NCBI GenBank assembly: GCA_002733865.1
Contig: NVXM01000003.1
Location: 186,001 to 250,000 of the forward strand
DNA: 64,000 nucleotides
Reading direction: 5' to 3'
Source: Sphingopyxis sp.
GTDB taxonomy: Bacteria; Pseudomonadota; Alphaproteobacteria; Sphingomonadales; Sphingomonadaceae
Under the pieces are notes generated by a model that saw only the letters and a program-made list of their open reading frames with translations, did no database searches and was not told the origin of the DNA. The translations under genes were made by a program, and so were the position numbers. Shown here piece after piece: positions 1-8,720 of the stretch (its first letter is position 1; every line of letters starts with the position of its first letter).

Positions 1-836
1 GCACCAATGCCCTTGCGCACGCCATAGACCGATTTGCCATCGACGATTGAATCGGGTCTGGAGAAATAAACATGTTCGAAGATGCAGGGGCGGGCCTTGG
101 CATCGGCGAACGGGCGATGGGAACGCAATTCGCCGTTGGTCACGACGATCAGTTCGCCGGGTTCGACGCTGCGGACATATTCCGCGCCGACCAGATCCAG
201 AGCCACCGTTTCGGACGAGAACACATAGGCTTCGCCGATGCGGCCCATCACCAGCGGCCGGATGCCCAGCGGATCGCGGCAGGCGATCATGCCATTGGCG
301 GTCATGCAGATCAGCGAATAGGCGCCCTCGACCTGTTTCAGGGCGTCGATAAATTTGTCGAGCAAAGTCCGATATTTGGACGTAGCCAGCAGATGGATGA
401 TGACCTCGGTGTCGCTGGTCGACTGAAAGATTGAACCATGCCGCACCAGTTCGTCGCGCAAGGTCATGGCGTTCGAGATATTGCCGTTGTGGGCAATCGC
501 AAAGCCGCCGGATGCAAGGTCTGCTTCCAGCGGCTGGATATTGCGCAATGTGCCGGCACCGGTCGTTGAATAGCGGACGTGGCCGCAGGCCGAATCGCCC
601 CGCAAGCGATGGATCACTTCTTCGCTGTCAAAATTGCCCGCGACCGGGCCCAGCGCGCGATGGCTGTAGAATTCCTTGCCGTTCCGGCAGGTAATGCCCG
701 CTGCTTCCTGTCCGCGATGCTGCAGTGCGTGGAGGCCGAGCGCAACCATGGCGGCTGCGTCTTCAATTCCGGCTACTCCGAAAACGCCACACTCTTCCCG
801 TAGCTTGTCGTCATCAAACGGGTGGGTTGTCAGCAT
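1..836 (-). CDS. purF: Amidophosphoribosyltransferase, 5' part (runs off the window)
   Basis: First committed enzyme of de novo purine synthesis: transfers glutamine amide nitrogen to PRPP to make phosphoribosylamine in the cytoplasm. Translation from the ATG at 836 begins MLTTHPFDDDKLREECGVFG. Cys16 followed by GVFG is the N-terminal-nucleophile cysteine that becomes residue 1 after propeptide removal in this family. The HALQHRGQEAAGI stretch typical of PurF glutaminase domains follows. Only about 278 residues are visible; the phosphoribosyltransferase half lies to the left of the window. It is divergent from hisI across a 176-base gap in which I see no clear operator. Confidence 0.93.
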   Translation of the reverse strand, partial: MLTTHPFDDDKLREECGVFGVAGIEDAAAMVALGLHALQHRGQEAAGITCRNGKEFYSHRALGPVAGNFDSEEVIHRLRGDSACGHVRYSTTGAGTLRNIQPLEADLASGGFAIAHNGNISNAMTLRDELVRHGSIFQSTSDTEVIIHLLATSKYRTLLDKFIDALKQVEGAYSLICMTANGMIACRDPLGIRPLVMGRIGEAYVFSSETVALDLVGAEYVRSVEPGELIVVTNGELRSHRPFADAKARPCIFEHVYFSRPDSIVDGKSVYGVRKGIG

Positions 837-1012
837 ATATCACCTGGCTAATCAATGGTGCGGCGGGGATGTGAGCCATATAGGTTTGAAACGGGCCTTT
901 GTCTGCCCCCAATGTCATAAAATCATAATATTACGCCAAGCAGCCGCGACAGGGGCGAACCATTGCGTCTTTAGCCGTTGCGCGGGACCGGATCGGGCCT
1001 TAATCCACTGCC

Positions 1013-1384
1013 ATGACCAATATTGCCAATGATCGCGAGGCGGGAACCGTGCTCCAGCCAAAATATGATTCGAACGGATTGATCACTGCGGTGGTGACCG
1101 ACGATTCGTCCGGAGAGCTGCTGATGCTGGCGCATATGAATGCCGAGGCCCTGCAACTGACCCAGGATAGCGGTGTGGCGCATTTCTATTCGCGCAGCCG
1201 CCAGTGCCTGTGGAAGAAAGGCGAGACGTCGGGCAATATCCTGTCTGTGACCGAGCTGCGGATTGATTGCGACCAGGACGCCTTGTGGGTGAAGGCGGTC
1301 CCGGCAGGTCCGGCGTGCCACACCGGCCAGCGCAGCTGCTTTTACCGGAAAATCGTCGATGGCGAGCTGGAGCCGGTTGCTTGA
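1013..1384 (+). CDS. hisI: Phosphoribosyl-AMP cyclohydrolase
   Basis: Third step of histidine biosynthesis: opens the purine ring of phosphoribosyl-AMP. The protein is 123 residues, the normal size for a stand-alone HisI without a fused HisE. Family motifs are visible: [15 protein letters not shown] near 60-74, the metal-binding DCDQD at 85-89 and the zinc/catalytic CHTGQRSCF at 102-110. The stop codon overlaps the TTG start of the next gene, so the two are probably co-translated. The rest of the his pathway is not in the window. Confidence 0.95.
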   Translation: MTNIANDREAGTVLQPKYDSNGLITAVVTDDSSGELLMLAHMNAEALQLTQDSGVAHFYSRSRQCLWKKGETSGNILSVTELRIDCDQDALWVKAVPAGPACHTGQRSCFYRKIVDGELEPVA

Positions 1385-1905
1385 CTCGCTTGTGGCCACT
1401 GGTTCTGGCGCTTGCACTGGCGGCCTGTGCCCAGGAAAAGGTCGATACGGAAAAACCGGCCGAGGAAATCTCCGCCCTTGAGCAGGCCGCTATCGATGCC
1501 GGGGTGATACCCGATGTTCGCAATGTCACGCTGTCCGGCGCCTTTGAAAGACGGAGCGATCTGGGAACCGACCGGTTCTGCGCGGTCGGCAATGACGAAA
1601 ACGGCTATCAGATCGGAATGATCGCGGTGTTTGGGCCGGGAACCCAATGCGAGGGGCTGGGCGAAGCGGAGCGCGATGGCGAAAAAGTACGGATCACGCT
1701 CAACAGCAAAGAAACATGCAGCTTCACCGCCCGATTTGATGGTGTTGAGCTGGAATTGCCCGGGGAACTGCCCGACGGCTGTGCCAGCTATTGCAGCCGG
1801 CGCGCCGGTTTCGAAGGGGTCAGCTTCTACATGATCGGCGAGGGCGACGCGGTTGCGCGGTCGACCACTGGCCGCGATTTCGAGAATCTCTGCCCCGGCG
1901 GATAG
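1381..1905 (+). CDS. Putative lipoprotein of unknown function
   Basis: No family recognised. I place the start at TTG 1381, overlapping the hisI stop, because translation from there gives a textbook lipoprotein signal: a short basic start, a Leu/Ala-rich core and the lipobox LAAC with the acylated cysteine at residue 16. A longer frame exists upstream but would bury the signal inside hisI. The mature part (about 158 residues) is acidic and has several cysteines ([25 protein letters not shown]) that may form disulfides. It is probably anchored in the envelope. Confidence 0.72.
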   Translation: MTRLWPLVLALALAACAQEKVDTEKPAEEISALEQAAIDAGVIPDVRNVTLSGAFERRSDLGTDRFCAVGNDENGYQIGMIAVFGPGTQCEGLGEAERDGEKVRITLNSKETCSFTARFDGVELELPGELPDGCASYCSRRAGFEGVSFYMIGEGDAVARSTTGRDFENLCPGG

Positions 1906-1907
1906 CA

Positions 1908-1936
1908 TTGACGTTTACGTTAGCGTAAGCTATAAG
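1908..1936 (+). promoter_or_regulatory. Sigma-70-type promoter with MerR-type operator in the spacer
   Basis: TTGACG at 1908-1913 and TATAAG at 1931-1936 are separated by exactly 17 bases. The dyad TTACG-TTAG-CGTAA (1915-1928) sits inside the spacer and resembles operators described for LiuR-type MerR regulators of branched-chain or fatty acid catabolism. The start codon of the MerR gene (1943) lies about where transcription would begin, so the message may be leaderless. This suggests autoregulation by the adjacent MerR protein. Confidence 0.6.
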
Positions 1937-1942
1937 ACGGGC

Positions 1943-2380
1943 ATGTCAAAGCCGCCAAGCCATGCCGAACTTGATACCCCGGATCTGAAGAATCGGGAAA
2001 CCTACACGATATCCGACCTGTCTGAAGAATTTGGCGTTACCGCCCGCGCTCTCCGTTTCTATGAGGACGAGGGGCTGATTGCTCCGGATCGCAAGGGATT
2101 GTCGCGGGTCTATACCAAACGCGACCGGGCGCGTCTTGCGTGGATCATGCGCGCGAAGAATGTCGGGTTCAGTCTGGTTGAGATTCGCGAGATGATCGAT
2201 CTCTATGATGTCGGTGATGGTCGGCAGACGCAGATGCAGGTTACGGTCGAAAAATGTCAGGAAAAGGTCGATACGCTGAAGAAACAGCGGGCCGACATCG
2301 ACAGTTCGATCAAGGAATTGACCGGTTTTATAAAGACTGTGCAGGCCGCCATGGCGGATGCAAAAGCGCAGCAACAATAG
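1943..2380 (+). CDS. MerR-family regulator of acyl-CoA/amino-acid catabolism
   Basis: A 145-residue MerR protein. The winged helix-turn-helix spans about residues 20-90 (YTISDLSEEFGVTARALRFYEDEG, then RVYTKRDRARLAWI), followed by a dimerisation coiled coil (about 100-140). No metal-binding cysteine cluster is visible at the C-terminus, which argues against a metal sensor. It lies directly upstream of an acyl-CoA dehydrogenase, the arrangement seen for LiuR-like regulators. The ATG at 1943 is chosen because the MerR fold begins soon after it and the promoter elements lie immediately upstream; a longer frame would read through the operator. Confidence 0.85.
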   Translation: MSKPPSHAELDTPDLKNRETYTISDLSEEFGVTARALRFYEDEGLIAPDRKGLSRVYTKRDRARLAWIMRAKNVGFSLVEIREMIDLYDVGDGRQTQMQVTVEKCQEKVDTLKKQRADIDSSIKELTGFIKTVQAAMADAKAQQQ

Positions 2381-2433
2381 AGGATCAACGCCGGTTCGAT
2401 CCGGTTCCCGCCTTTTTTAGAAAGTAGAAGATC

Positions 2434-4236
2434 ATGCCCAGTTATACCGCTCCGATCGGCGAAGTCCGGTTCATTCTCAACGAAGTTCTCAAGCTCGAAA
2501 AATATTCCAATGTCAGCGGCTTTGAAAATGCGACGCCGGAAATGGTCGACGCGATCCTCACCGAAGCCGGACGATTCTCGACCGAAGTGCTGCACCCCCT
2601 CAACCAGTCGGGCGATGCAGAAGGATGTATCCGTCACTCTGATGGCTCGGTGACCACGCCGAAGGGGTTCAAGGAAGCCTATCAAAAACTGACAGACGGC
2701 GGCTGGACGACCTTGTCGTCGCCCGAAGAATTCGGTGGTCAGGGCCTGCCGCGCGTGGTCGGCAATGCGGTGATGGAATTCATGGTGTCTGCCAATCAGG
2801 CGCTGGAAATGTATTCCGGCCTGACCCAGGGTGCGATTGCCTCGATCCTGACCGAAGGCAGCGAAGAGCAGAAACAGAAATATGCCACCCAGATGATTTC
2901 CGGCAAGTGGACCGGGACGATGAATCTGACCGAAGCGCATTGCGGCACCGATCTGGGCCTGATCCGCACCAAGGCGGAACCGACGGCGGACGGCAATTAT
3001 GCGATCACCGGCCAGAAGATCTTCATCTCTGCCGGCGAGCATGATCTGGCAGAAAATATCATCCATCTGGTGCTGGCGAAGACGCCGGGTGCACCGGACA
3101 GTTCAAAGGGCATATCTTTGTTCATCGTTCCCAAATTCCTCGTCAACGACGACGGGTCGCTGGGCGAGCGCAACAAGGTGAGCTGCGGCTCGATCGAAGA
3201 GAAAATGGGCATTCACGGCAACGCCACCTGCGTGATGAACTATGATGGCGCCACCGGCTATATGGTCGGCGAAGAGAATAAGGGCTTGCGCGCGATGTTC
3301 ATCATGATGAACGCGGCGCGGCTGGGTGTAGGGCTGCAGGGTCTGGCGCAGGGCGAAATCGCCTATCAGAATGCGGTGATTTATGCTGGAGATCGCCGTC
3401 AGGGCAGGGCACTCACCGGCGCCAAGGATCCGGAAGAAAAAGCGGATACGCTGTTCGTCCACCCCGATGTCCGGCGGATGTTGATGGACGGCAAGGCGTT
3501 TACCGAGTCGATGCGGGCGCTGGTGCTCTGGGGTGCGTTGCAGGTCGATCTGGCCGACAAGGCGGAGACCGAGGAAGAGCGGCAGTTCGCCAATGATCTG
3601 GTCAGCCTGCTCACGCCCGTCATCAAGGGCTATGGCACCGCAAAGGGATATGACATCTGCACGGAATCGCAGCAAGTCTATGGTGGCCATGGCTATATCA
3701 CCGAGTGGGGGATGGAGCAGTTCGTGCGCGATGCGCGGATTGCGATGATATACGAGGGCACCAACGGCATCCAGGCGATGGATCTGGTCGGTCGGAAGCT
3801 GGGCCAGAACGGTGGCCGAGCCGTCCAGGCCTTTTTCAAAGTTGTCGCCGACGAGATTGCCAAAGCCAAGGAACATGCAAAGCTGTCGAAATTTGCCGAA
3901 GCGCTGGAAAAGGCCAATGGCGAACTGCAGAAAGCGACCATGTGGTTCATGCAAAATGGCCTGGCCAATCCGAACAATGCGGGTGCCGGTGCCTATCATT
4001 ATATGCATCTGATGGGCATCGTGTCGCTTGGCCTGATGTGGTTGCGGATGAGCGAAGCCGCACAGGCCGCTCTGGATGCCGGCACCGACAATGCGAAATA
4101 TTACGAGGCCAAGCTGGTGACGGCGCAATATTTCGCGGAACGTTTCATGCCGGATGCCGGATCCCTCCGTCGCAAGATAGAAGGCGGCAGCGACGCGATC
4201 ATGGCGCTGGATCCTGAAATGTTCGCGGTGGCCTGA
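2434..4236 (+). CDS. Acyl-CoA dehydrogenase with extra C-terminal domain
   Basis: FAD-dependent alpha,beta-dehydrogenation of an acyl-CoA. At 600 residues it is longer than the 380-400 of classical enzymes and matches the subgroup with an added C-terminal helical domain (the same group as DmdC methylmercaptopropionyl-CoA dehydrogenase and long FadE-like enzymes). Visible motifs: [27 protein letters not shown] and [13 protein letters not shown]. It follows the MerR gene by 53 bases on the same strand, so it is a likely regulatory target. Substrate chain length cannot be read from the sequence. Confidence 0.93.
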   Translation: MPSYTAPIGEVRFILNEVLKLEKYSNVSGFENATPEMVDAILTEAGRFSTEVLHPLNQSGDAEGCIRHSDGSVTTPKGFKEAYQKLTDGGWTTLSSPEEFGGQGLPRVVGNAVMEFMVSANQALEMYSGLTQGAIASILTEGSEEQKQKYATQMISGKWTGTMNLTEAHCGTDLGLIRTKAEPTADGNYAITGQKIFISAGEHDLAENIIHLVLAKTPGAPDSSKGISLFIVPKFLVNDDGSLGERNKVSCGSIEEKMGIHGNATCVMNYDGATGYMVGEENKGLRAMFIMMNAARLGVGLQGLAQGEIAYQNAVIYAGDRRQGRALTGAKDPEEKADTLFVHPDVRRMLMDGKAFTESMRALVLWGALQVDLADKAETEEERQFANDLVSLLTPVIKGYGTAKGYDICTESQQVYGGHGYITEWGMEQFVRDARIAMIYEGTNGIQAMDLVGRKLGQNGGRAVQAFFKVVADEIAKAKEHAKLSKFAEALEKANGELQKATMWFMQNGLANPNNAGAGAYHYMHLMGIVSLGLMWLRMSEAAQAALDAGTDNAKYYEAKLVTAQYFAERFMPDAGSLRRKIEGGSDAIMALDPEMFAVA

Positions 4237-4245
4237 ACCGGTACA

Positions 4246-5034
4246 TCAGGCGGCTTCATTCTGTTCCGCTTGCCGGTAGGCTTCTTCCCACATGTCGAGA
4301 TTTCGCCGGGCATCCTGTACAAAGGGTGACCGGCGAATCGCCGATAAGGCCAAGTTGTTGGTGATACGGCCAAGCCAGCGCATCGGTCTTTTGACCTGCA
4401 ACAGCAGAATGACGCGCCGTTGATCGGTGCTATTGTGCACCTGATGATAGTGGCTGTCGTCGAACACCAGCCATCGGCCGGCCTCCCAGAACAGTTCGGT
4501 ATTTTCGACCTGCATCATACATTGCTCGGGACGATCGGGAACGATCAACCCAAGGTGGCAGGTGACAAGACCGCGCGTGACTCCGCGATGGCGCGGAATC
4601 GCGGCACCGGGCTCCAGAATGGAGAAAAATGCAGAGTTGAGATCGGGAATTTGCCGAACCAGCGCGGCGGTTTGCGGAGCACGTGCACAATTTTCTGCGA
4701 CTTCATATCCATAGCCGACCAGAAAGAAGGAACGCCAGTTGCCGTCGCCGGCAATCCGCGCATGATCCGGCGAGATGTCCTTGAGCGGTGGTACAGCGTC
4801 GCGGTGGCGCAAGATTGATGCGGCTTCCTGCGCGATGGTCTGCCACTGTTCCGCCAGACGAACGGTCCAGGGGAATGCATCGGCGGACAGGACCGGATCG
4901 GTCGCGATTTTCGATTGGGCGGTGGCCAGGCGATTGAGCGTACCGCGGAGGCGCTTGCCGATCCTGATGACAAGGGGCCGTTTGGATGGAGTGGGTGCCT
5001 TTGCGACGGCAGGCCGGGCATCTTGCATGGTCAT
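4246..5034 (-). CDS. Aspartyl/asparaginyl beta-hydroxylase-like oxygenase (first copy)
   Basis: Fe(II)/2-oxoglutarate-type oxygenase of the Asp/Asn (LpxO-like) hydroxylase family, 262 residues from the ATG at 5034. That start has GGAGG nine bases upstream and is preferred to a longer frame. The jelly-roll core shows the first iron-ligand His in IPRHRG (147-151), the family signature FDDSHYHQVHN (191-201) and the following QRRVILLLQVKRP. The N-terminus (1-40) is basic and Pro/Ala-rich. It converges with the acyl-CoA dehydrogenase with only 9 bases between stops. Substrate unknown; lipid A acyl chains or a peptide are both possible. A second member lies at 11446-12615. Confidence 0.85.
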   Translation of the reverse strand: MTMQDARPAVAKAPTPSKRPLVIRIGKRLRGTLNRLATAQSKIATDPVLSADAFPWTVRLAEQWQTIAQEAASILRHRDAVPPLKDISPDHARIAGDGNWRSFFLVGYGYEVAENCARAPQTAALVRQIPDLNSAFFSILEPGAAIPRHRGVTRGLVTCHLGLIVPDRPEQCMMQVENTELFWEAGRWLVFDDSHYHQVHNSTDQRRVILLLQVKRPMRWLGRITNNLALSAIRRSPFVQDARRNLDMWEEAYRQAEQNEAA

Positions 5035-5303
5035 GGCAAGCAACCTCCAGTTGTAACTTCCGCGACCCGTTTCTCTCAATATATATGAGAATGTGACCAT
5101 ATTTCGACCAACTGTTGCCAAGAATCTGCCGAAAGCGCCACGAAGTCGAGGCGTGATGAACGGTGCATATTGGCCGACAAACGGCGGGAAACTGACATTT
5201 GTCCGTTATCGTGCCCGGACTGACGAAGGCGGATAGACCCTTCGAGACGAACCTGTCAGACGAGCAGGTGACAGGGGAATGAGAAGCATAAGGAGTATAT
5301 GCA

Positions 5304-5576
5304 ATGCATTCCAATATAAGCGTAACGCGGGCGAGCCGCATGATGCCTTTTCTGATGGTTGTCGGACTCGGGCTATCGCTACCGGCTCAAGCAGCAGAAC
5401 CCTCACCGTCAGATGATATGCAACCCGAAATTCCGGCCCCGACCCTGGATACCGATGGTGATGGGGTAATGGATGGCTGGGATCGCAGCGGTGACGGGCA
5501 GGCGGATGCCTGGGACAGCGATGGCGACGGCGCGCCGGATTTGCTCGACAATGATGGTGATGGCGAGCCGGACTAG
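5304..5576 (+). CDS. Small secreted protein with four DxDGDG-like calcium-binding repeats
   Basis: 90 residues, with AAGGAG at 5290-5295 before the ATG. Residues 1-30 form a Sec signal ending AQA. The mature peptide is a short Pro-rich linker and then four acidic hexads DTDGDG, DRSGDG, DSDGDG and DNDGDG at 49, 60, 71 and 82, spaced exactly 11 residues apart. This is the pattern of thrombospondin type-3/dockerin-like Ca2+-binding loops. There is almost no other sequence, so the protein is essentially an exported calcium-binding tail. A terminator follows. Function unknown. Confidence 0.8.
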   Translation: MHSNISVTRASRMMPFLMVVGLGLSLPAQAAEPSPSDDMQPEIPAPTLDTDGDGVMDGWDRSGDGQADAWDSDGDGAPDLLDNDGDGEPD

Positions 5577-5599
5577 ACCCGGCTTTTTATCCCCTCTGA

Positions 5600-5633
5600 A
5601 ACACCGGGCCTAATATTGGTCCGGTGTTTTTTT
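5600..5633 (+). terminator. Rho-independent terminator after the DxDGDG peptide gene
   Basis: Stem ACACCGG (5601-5607) / CCGGTGT (5621-5627) followed by a run of seven T. It lies 24 bases after the TAG of the small secreted protein and overlaps the last codons of the convergent hydrolase gene, whose stop is inside the loop. Confidence 0.75.
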
Positions 5634-6350
5634 ATGTTCAAAGACTTCTTCGAACATGCTGAGCATGGCGGCCTTGCTCTGCCGGTCTGCCGACTCGTTA
5701 TAGCGGACCGGTTCGACCGACGTGGCATTATTGCTGATATCGGTGAATCCGTGCAGGACGCCAGAATAGATATGCACGTGGCAATCGGCACCTGCAAAAT
5801 CCATCTCTTCCAGGAATGCTCGCATCTGCTTTGGCGGAACAAACGGATCAGCCCGGCCGTGGCAGACCAGAATCCGCGATTTGATCACGCCCCGTTTCGC
5901 GGGAAGGGGCGTCGCAAGCAGGCCGTGAAAGCTGACAACGAGAGCAATATCTTCTCCGGAACGCGCCATTTCGAGCACTATTTCACCGCCCATGCAATAG
6001 CCGATGGCGCCGATCCGGCTATTGGCAAGCTTGGATCGTCTGCGCAATTCTTCGAGCGCGCAGCGGAACCGCTCGCGATAATATTCCACATCCGAGCGCA
6101 AGGCATCGGCCAGCCGGCGGGCTTCACGAATGTCCTGGAGCGGACCTGCTCCGTACAGGTCACATACCATCGCGCTATAGCCGAGCGAAGCCAGCCACCG
6201 GGCGCGATCATACATGAGCTTGGTCGGACCAGCGATCGTTGGCACAATCAATATTCCAGCGCGCGGATAGCGACTGGGTTGTGCCATATAGCCTGCCAAC
6301 GATACATCACCGTGCTGATAGGTGAACTGCTGGACTTCGATGGAACTCAT
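5610..6350 (-). CDS. Dienelactone hydrolase-family alpha/beta hydrolase
   Basis: 246-residue cytoplasmic alpha/beta hydrolase of the dienelactone hydrolase type. The nucleophile elbow is GYCMGG with Cys119 as nucleophile; Asp168 (GRADPF) and His200 (LHGF) complete the triad. The physiological ester or lactone substrate cannot be inferred. Its ATG overlaps the end of cysK by four bases, so it is the third gene of an MFS transporter-cysK-hydrolase operon read on the minus strand. Confidence 0.9.
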   Translation of the reverse strand: MSSIEVQQFTYQHGDVSLAGYMAQPSRYPRAGILIVPTIAGPTKLMYDRARWLASLGYSAMVCDLYGAGPLQDIREARRLADALRSDVEYYRERFRCALEELRRRSKLANSRIGAIGYCMGGEIVLEMARSGEDIALVVSFHGLLATPLPAKRGVIKSRILVCHGRADPFVPPKQMRAFLEEMDFAGADCHVHIYSGVLHGFTDISNNATSVEPVRYNESADRQSKAAMLSMFEEVFEHKKTPDQY

Positions 6351-7267
6351 TCTTCGGGCAGAAACTCGGGGACCGACAGATAGCGTTCACCGGTATCATA
6401 GTTGAAGCCGAGCACTTTCGCGCCTTCGCCCAGTTCGGGCAGCTTCTGGGCAATGGCCGCCAGTGTCGCGCCAGAGGAGATACCGACCAGCATACCTTCT
6501 TCCTTGGCCGCCCGCAGCGCCATCGCCTTGGCGTCGGCAGGCTCGACCTTGATCGCGCCGTCGATGCTCTTGGTGTGCAGGTTGCCGGGAATGAAGCCGG
6601 CACCGATGCCCTGGATCGGGTGCGGGCCGGGCTGGCCGCCGCTGATTACCGGAGACGAGGTCGGCTCGACGGCATAGACTTTCAGACGGCTCCAGTGCTC
6701 TTTCAGCACTTCGGCAACGCCGGTGATATGGCCGCCGGTGCCGACGCCGGTGATGATTGCGTCCAGCGGATTGTCCTTGAAATCGTTCAGGATTTCGATC
6801 GCCGTCGTGCGCTTGTGCACTTCGAAATTTGCGGGATTTTCAAACTGCTGCGGCATCCATGAGCCCGGGGTCTGGTCGACCAGTTCCTGTGCGCGCTCAA
6901 TTGCGCCCTTCATGCCCTTTTCTTTCGGGCTGAGGTCGAAGGTTGCGCCATAGGCCAGCATCAGCCGGCGGCGTTCGAGCGACATCGACTCGGGCATCAC
7001 CAGCACCAGCGTATAGCCCTTGACCGCGGCCACCATCGCCAGACCGACGCCGGTGTTGCCGGAGGTCGGCTCGATGATCGTGCCGCCGGGCTTGAGCGCG
7101 CCGGATTTCTCCGCCGCCTCGATCATTGCAAGGCCGATTCGGTCCTTGATCGATCCGCCGGGGTTGGCGCGTTCGGATTTGATCCAGACATTGGCATCGC
7201 CGAACAGGCGCTGCATCTTGATATGCGGTGTGTTTCCAATGGTTTCGAGAATAGTATTGGGAATCAT
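6347..7267 (-). CDS. cysK: Cysteine synthase A (O-acetylserine sulfhydrylase)
   Basis: PLP enzyme making cysteine from O-acetylserine and sulfide. 306 residues, normal length. The PLP lysine lies in [11 protein letters not shown] (Lys41), the substrate loop is PTSGNTG, and the phosphate-binding [10 protein letters not shown] and the conserved [22 protein letters not shown] are present. It overlaps the upstream MFS gene by one base and the downstream hydrolase by four, so translation is coupled across the three genes. No cysE or sulfate genes are near. Confidence 0.96.
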   Translation of the reverse strand: MIPNTILETIGNTPHIKMQRLFGDANVWIKSERANPGGSIKDRIGLAMIEAAEKSGALKPGGTIIEPTSGNTGVGLAMVAAVKGYTLVLVMPESMSLERRRLMLAYGATFDLSPKEKGMKGAIERAQELVDQTPGSWMPQQFENPANFEVHKRTTAIEILNDFKDNPLDAIITGVGTGGHITGVAEVLKEHWSRLKVYAVEPTSSPVISGGQPGPHPIQGIGAGFIPGNLHTKSIDGAIKVEPADAKAMALRAAKEEGMLVGISSGATLAAIAQKLPELGEGAKVLGFNYDTGERYLSVPEFLPEE

Positions 7268-8556
7268 TATCCTGCACTCCTGTTGGTCTGTTCTTTTTCT
7301 GCCGGTTCCAGTCCCTCCGGCGGATCAAATGTCTTGGCAGCGCCCAGTTGGGGAAACAGGCGCGACCATAGTCCTGTTACCACTATAGCACCGGCACCGC
7401 CCGCTACAATGGCGGCGATCGGTCCGACCAAAACGGCGAGGCCACCGGACAGAGCGTCGCCCAGTTCGTTCGATGCACTGATCGTCATCTGGCTCACGGC
7501 GCCGACTCGTCCCCGTTTGGCATCGGGTGTATGCAGCTGAATCAGCGAACCGCGGACATAGACGCCGAACATGTCCGCGGCACCGCAGACGCCGAGGCAG
7601 GCCATTGAGAGGTAAAGATTTTTGCTGAAACCAAAACCGATCGTACCCAGTCCGAAAACGGCCATCGCCACCAGCATGCTGTTGCCGACATTCTTGCTGA
7701 GCGGGACAAAGGAAAAGATGACTGCAACGATCACTGCGCCAACCGCGGGCGAGGCTGCGAGCAGCGACAGGCCGATTTCACCCGCGTGCAGCACGTCCTT
7801 TGCGAATACCGGGATCATGGCGGTCGCGCCGGCCAGGAACATCACCAGAAGATCCAGCGTTATGGCGCCGAGCACCAGCTTGTTGGTCCAGACATAGGAC
7901 AAGCCTTCGCCGACCTGTTGCAAGGGTCCCTTTGTCCGGTCTGTTTCGGGGCGCGGAACCGGCCCGATCAGGAAAATCGCCAGGGTCGCCAGCACATAGA
8001 GGCCGGCGCAGACGAAATAGGGCAGCGACTCGTCGACCTTGTACAAGGGCCCGGCCATGCCTGGACCGGCGATGACACCGACCTGCCAGGCGATGGTGGA
8101 GAGAGCGATGGCGCGGGGAATCGAAGCTTTCGGCACGAGATTGGGCGCGAGCGATGTGACTGCGGGCCCGAGAAACGCCCGGCATATACCGAGCAGCACA
8201 GCAATGATGTAGATGTTCCAGAGGGTGATGCCGCCGGTTGCGGTGAGCAACCCGAGAGTGAGCGCAATCAACGCCTGTGCGGCCAGTACAACGCGCGCAA
8301 TCCAGCGGCGGTCCATATGGTCAGCAACCCATCCGACCAGCGGCGTCAGGATGAACAGGGGTACGAACTGCAGCAAGCCGAGCAGCCCCAAGATTCCGGC
8401 CGATGCGCTGATCCCCATATCTTCGCGGGCGAGATTATAGGCCTGCCAGCCGACGATGAGCATCATCGCATAGAGCGCGAACATTGACGCCAGTCGCGAA
8501 AACCAGAGGTAGCGATAATTGGCGATGGAGAAGGGATGTGGAGCAGGATCGATCAC
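7267..8556 (-). CDS. MFS transporter, EntS-like
   Basis: 429-residue polytopic inner-membrane protein with about 12 hydrophobic helices, starting at GTG 8556. It begins [19 protein letters not shown] and carries the [11 protein letters not shown] loop between helices 2 and 3, like the enterobactin-exporter (EntS) branch of the MFS (DHA3-like). It is probably an exporter; the substrate is unknown. First gene of the operon with cysK, so a role in handling a thiol or sulfur-derived compound is conceivable but only an inference from position. Confidence 0.85.
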   Translation of the reverse strand: MIDPAPHPFSIANYRYLWFSRLASMFALYAMMLIVGWQAYNLAREDMGISASAGILGLLGLLQFVPLFILTPLVGWVADHMDRRWIARVVLAAQALIALTLGLLTATGGITLWNIYIIAVLLGICRAFLGPAVTSLAPNLVPKASIPRAIALSTIAWQVGVIAGPGMAGPLYKVDESLPYFVCAGLYVLATLAIFLIGPVPRPETDRTKGPLQQVGEGLSYVWTNKLVLGAITLDLLVMFLAGATAMIPVFAKDVLHAGEIGLSLLAASPAVGAVIVAVIFSFVPLSKNVGNSMLVAMAVFGLGTIGFGFSKNLYLSMACLGVCGAADMFGVYVRGSLIQLHTPDAKRGRVGAVSQMTISASNELGDALSGGLAVLVGPIAAIVAGGAGAIVVTGLWSRLFPQLGAAKTFDPPEGLEPAEKEQTNRSAG

Positions 8557-8720
8557 GGAATATCTGCTAGCGATTCAGGCAAGTGGCTGCAATCAATTCG
8601 TTTCTGGCCTAGCAGATTGGTGGAAAGCGGTTCGTCGAAAAATACTGGCCAAGCTGTTGTCGGCGATGCAAATCGTGGTTGCTAGAAATTATTGATGCAA
8701 CGGTTCCCCAGGAGAAAATG

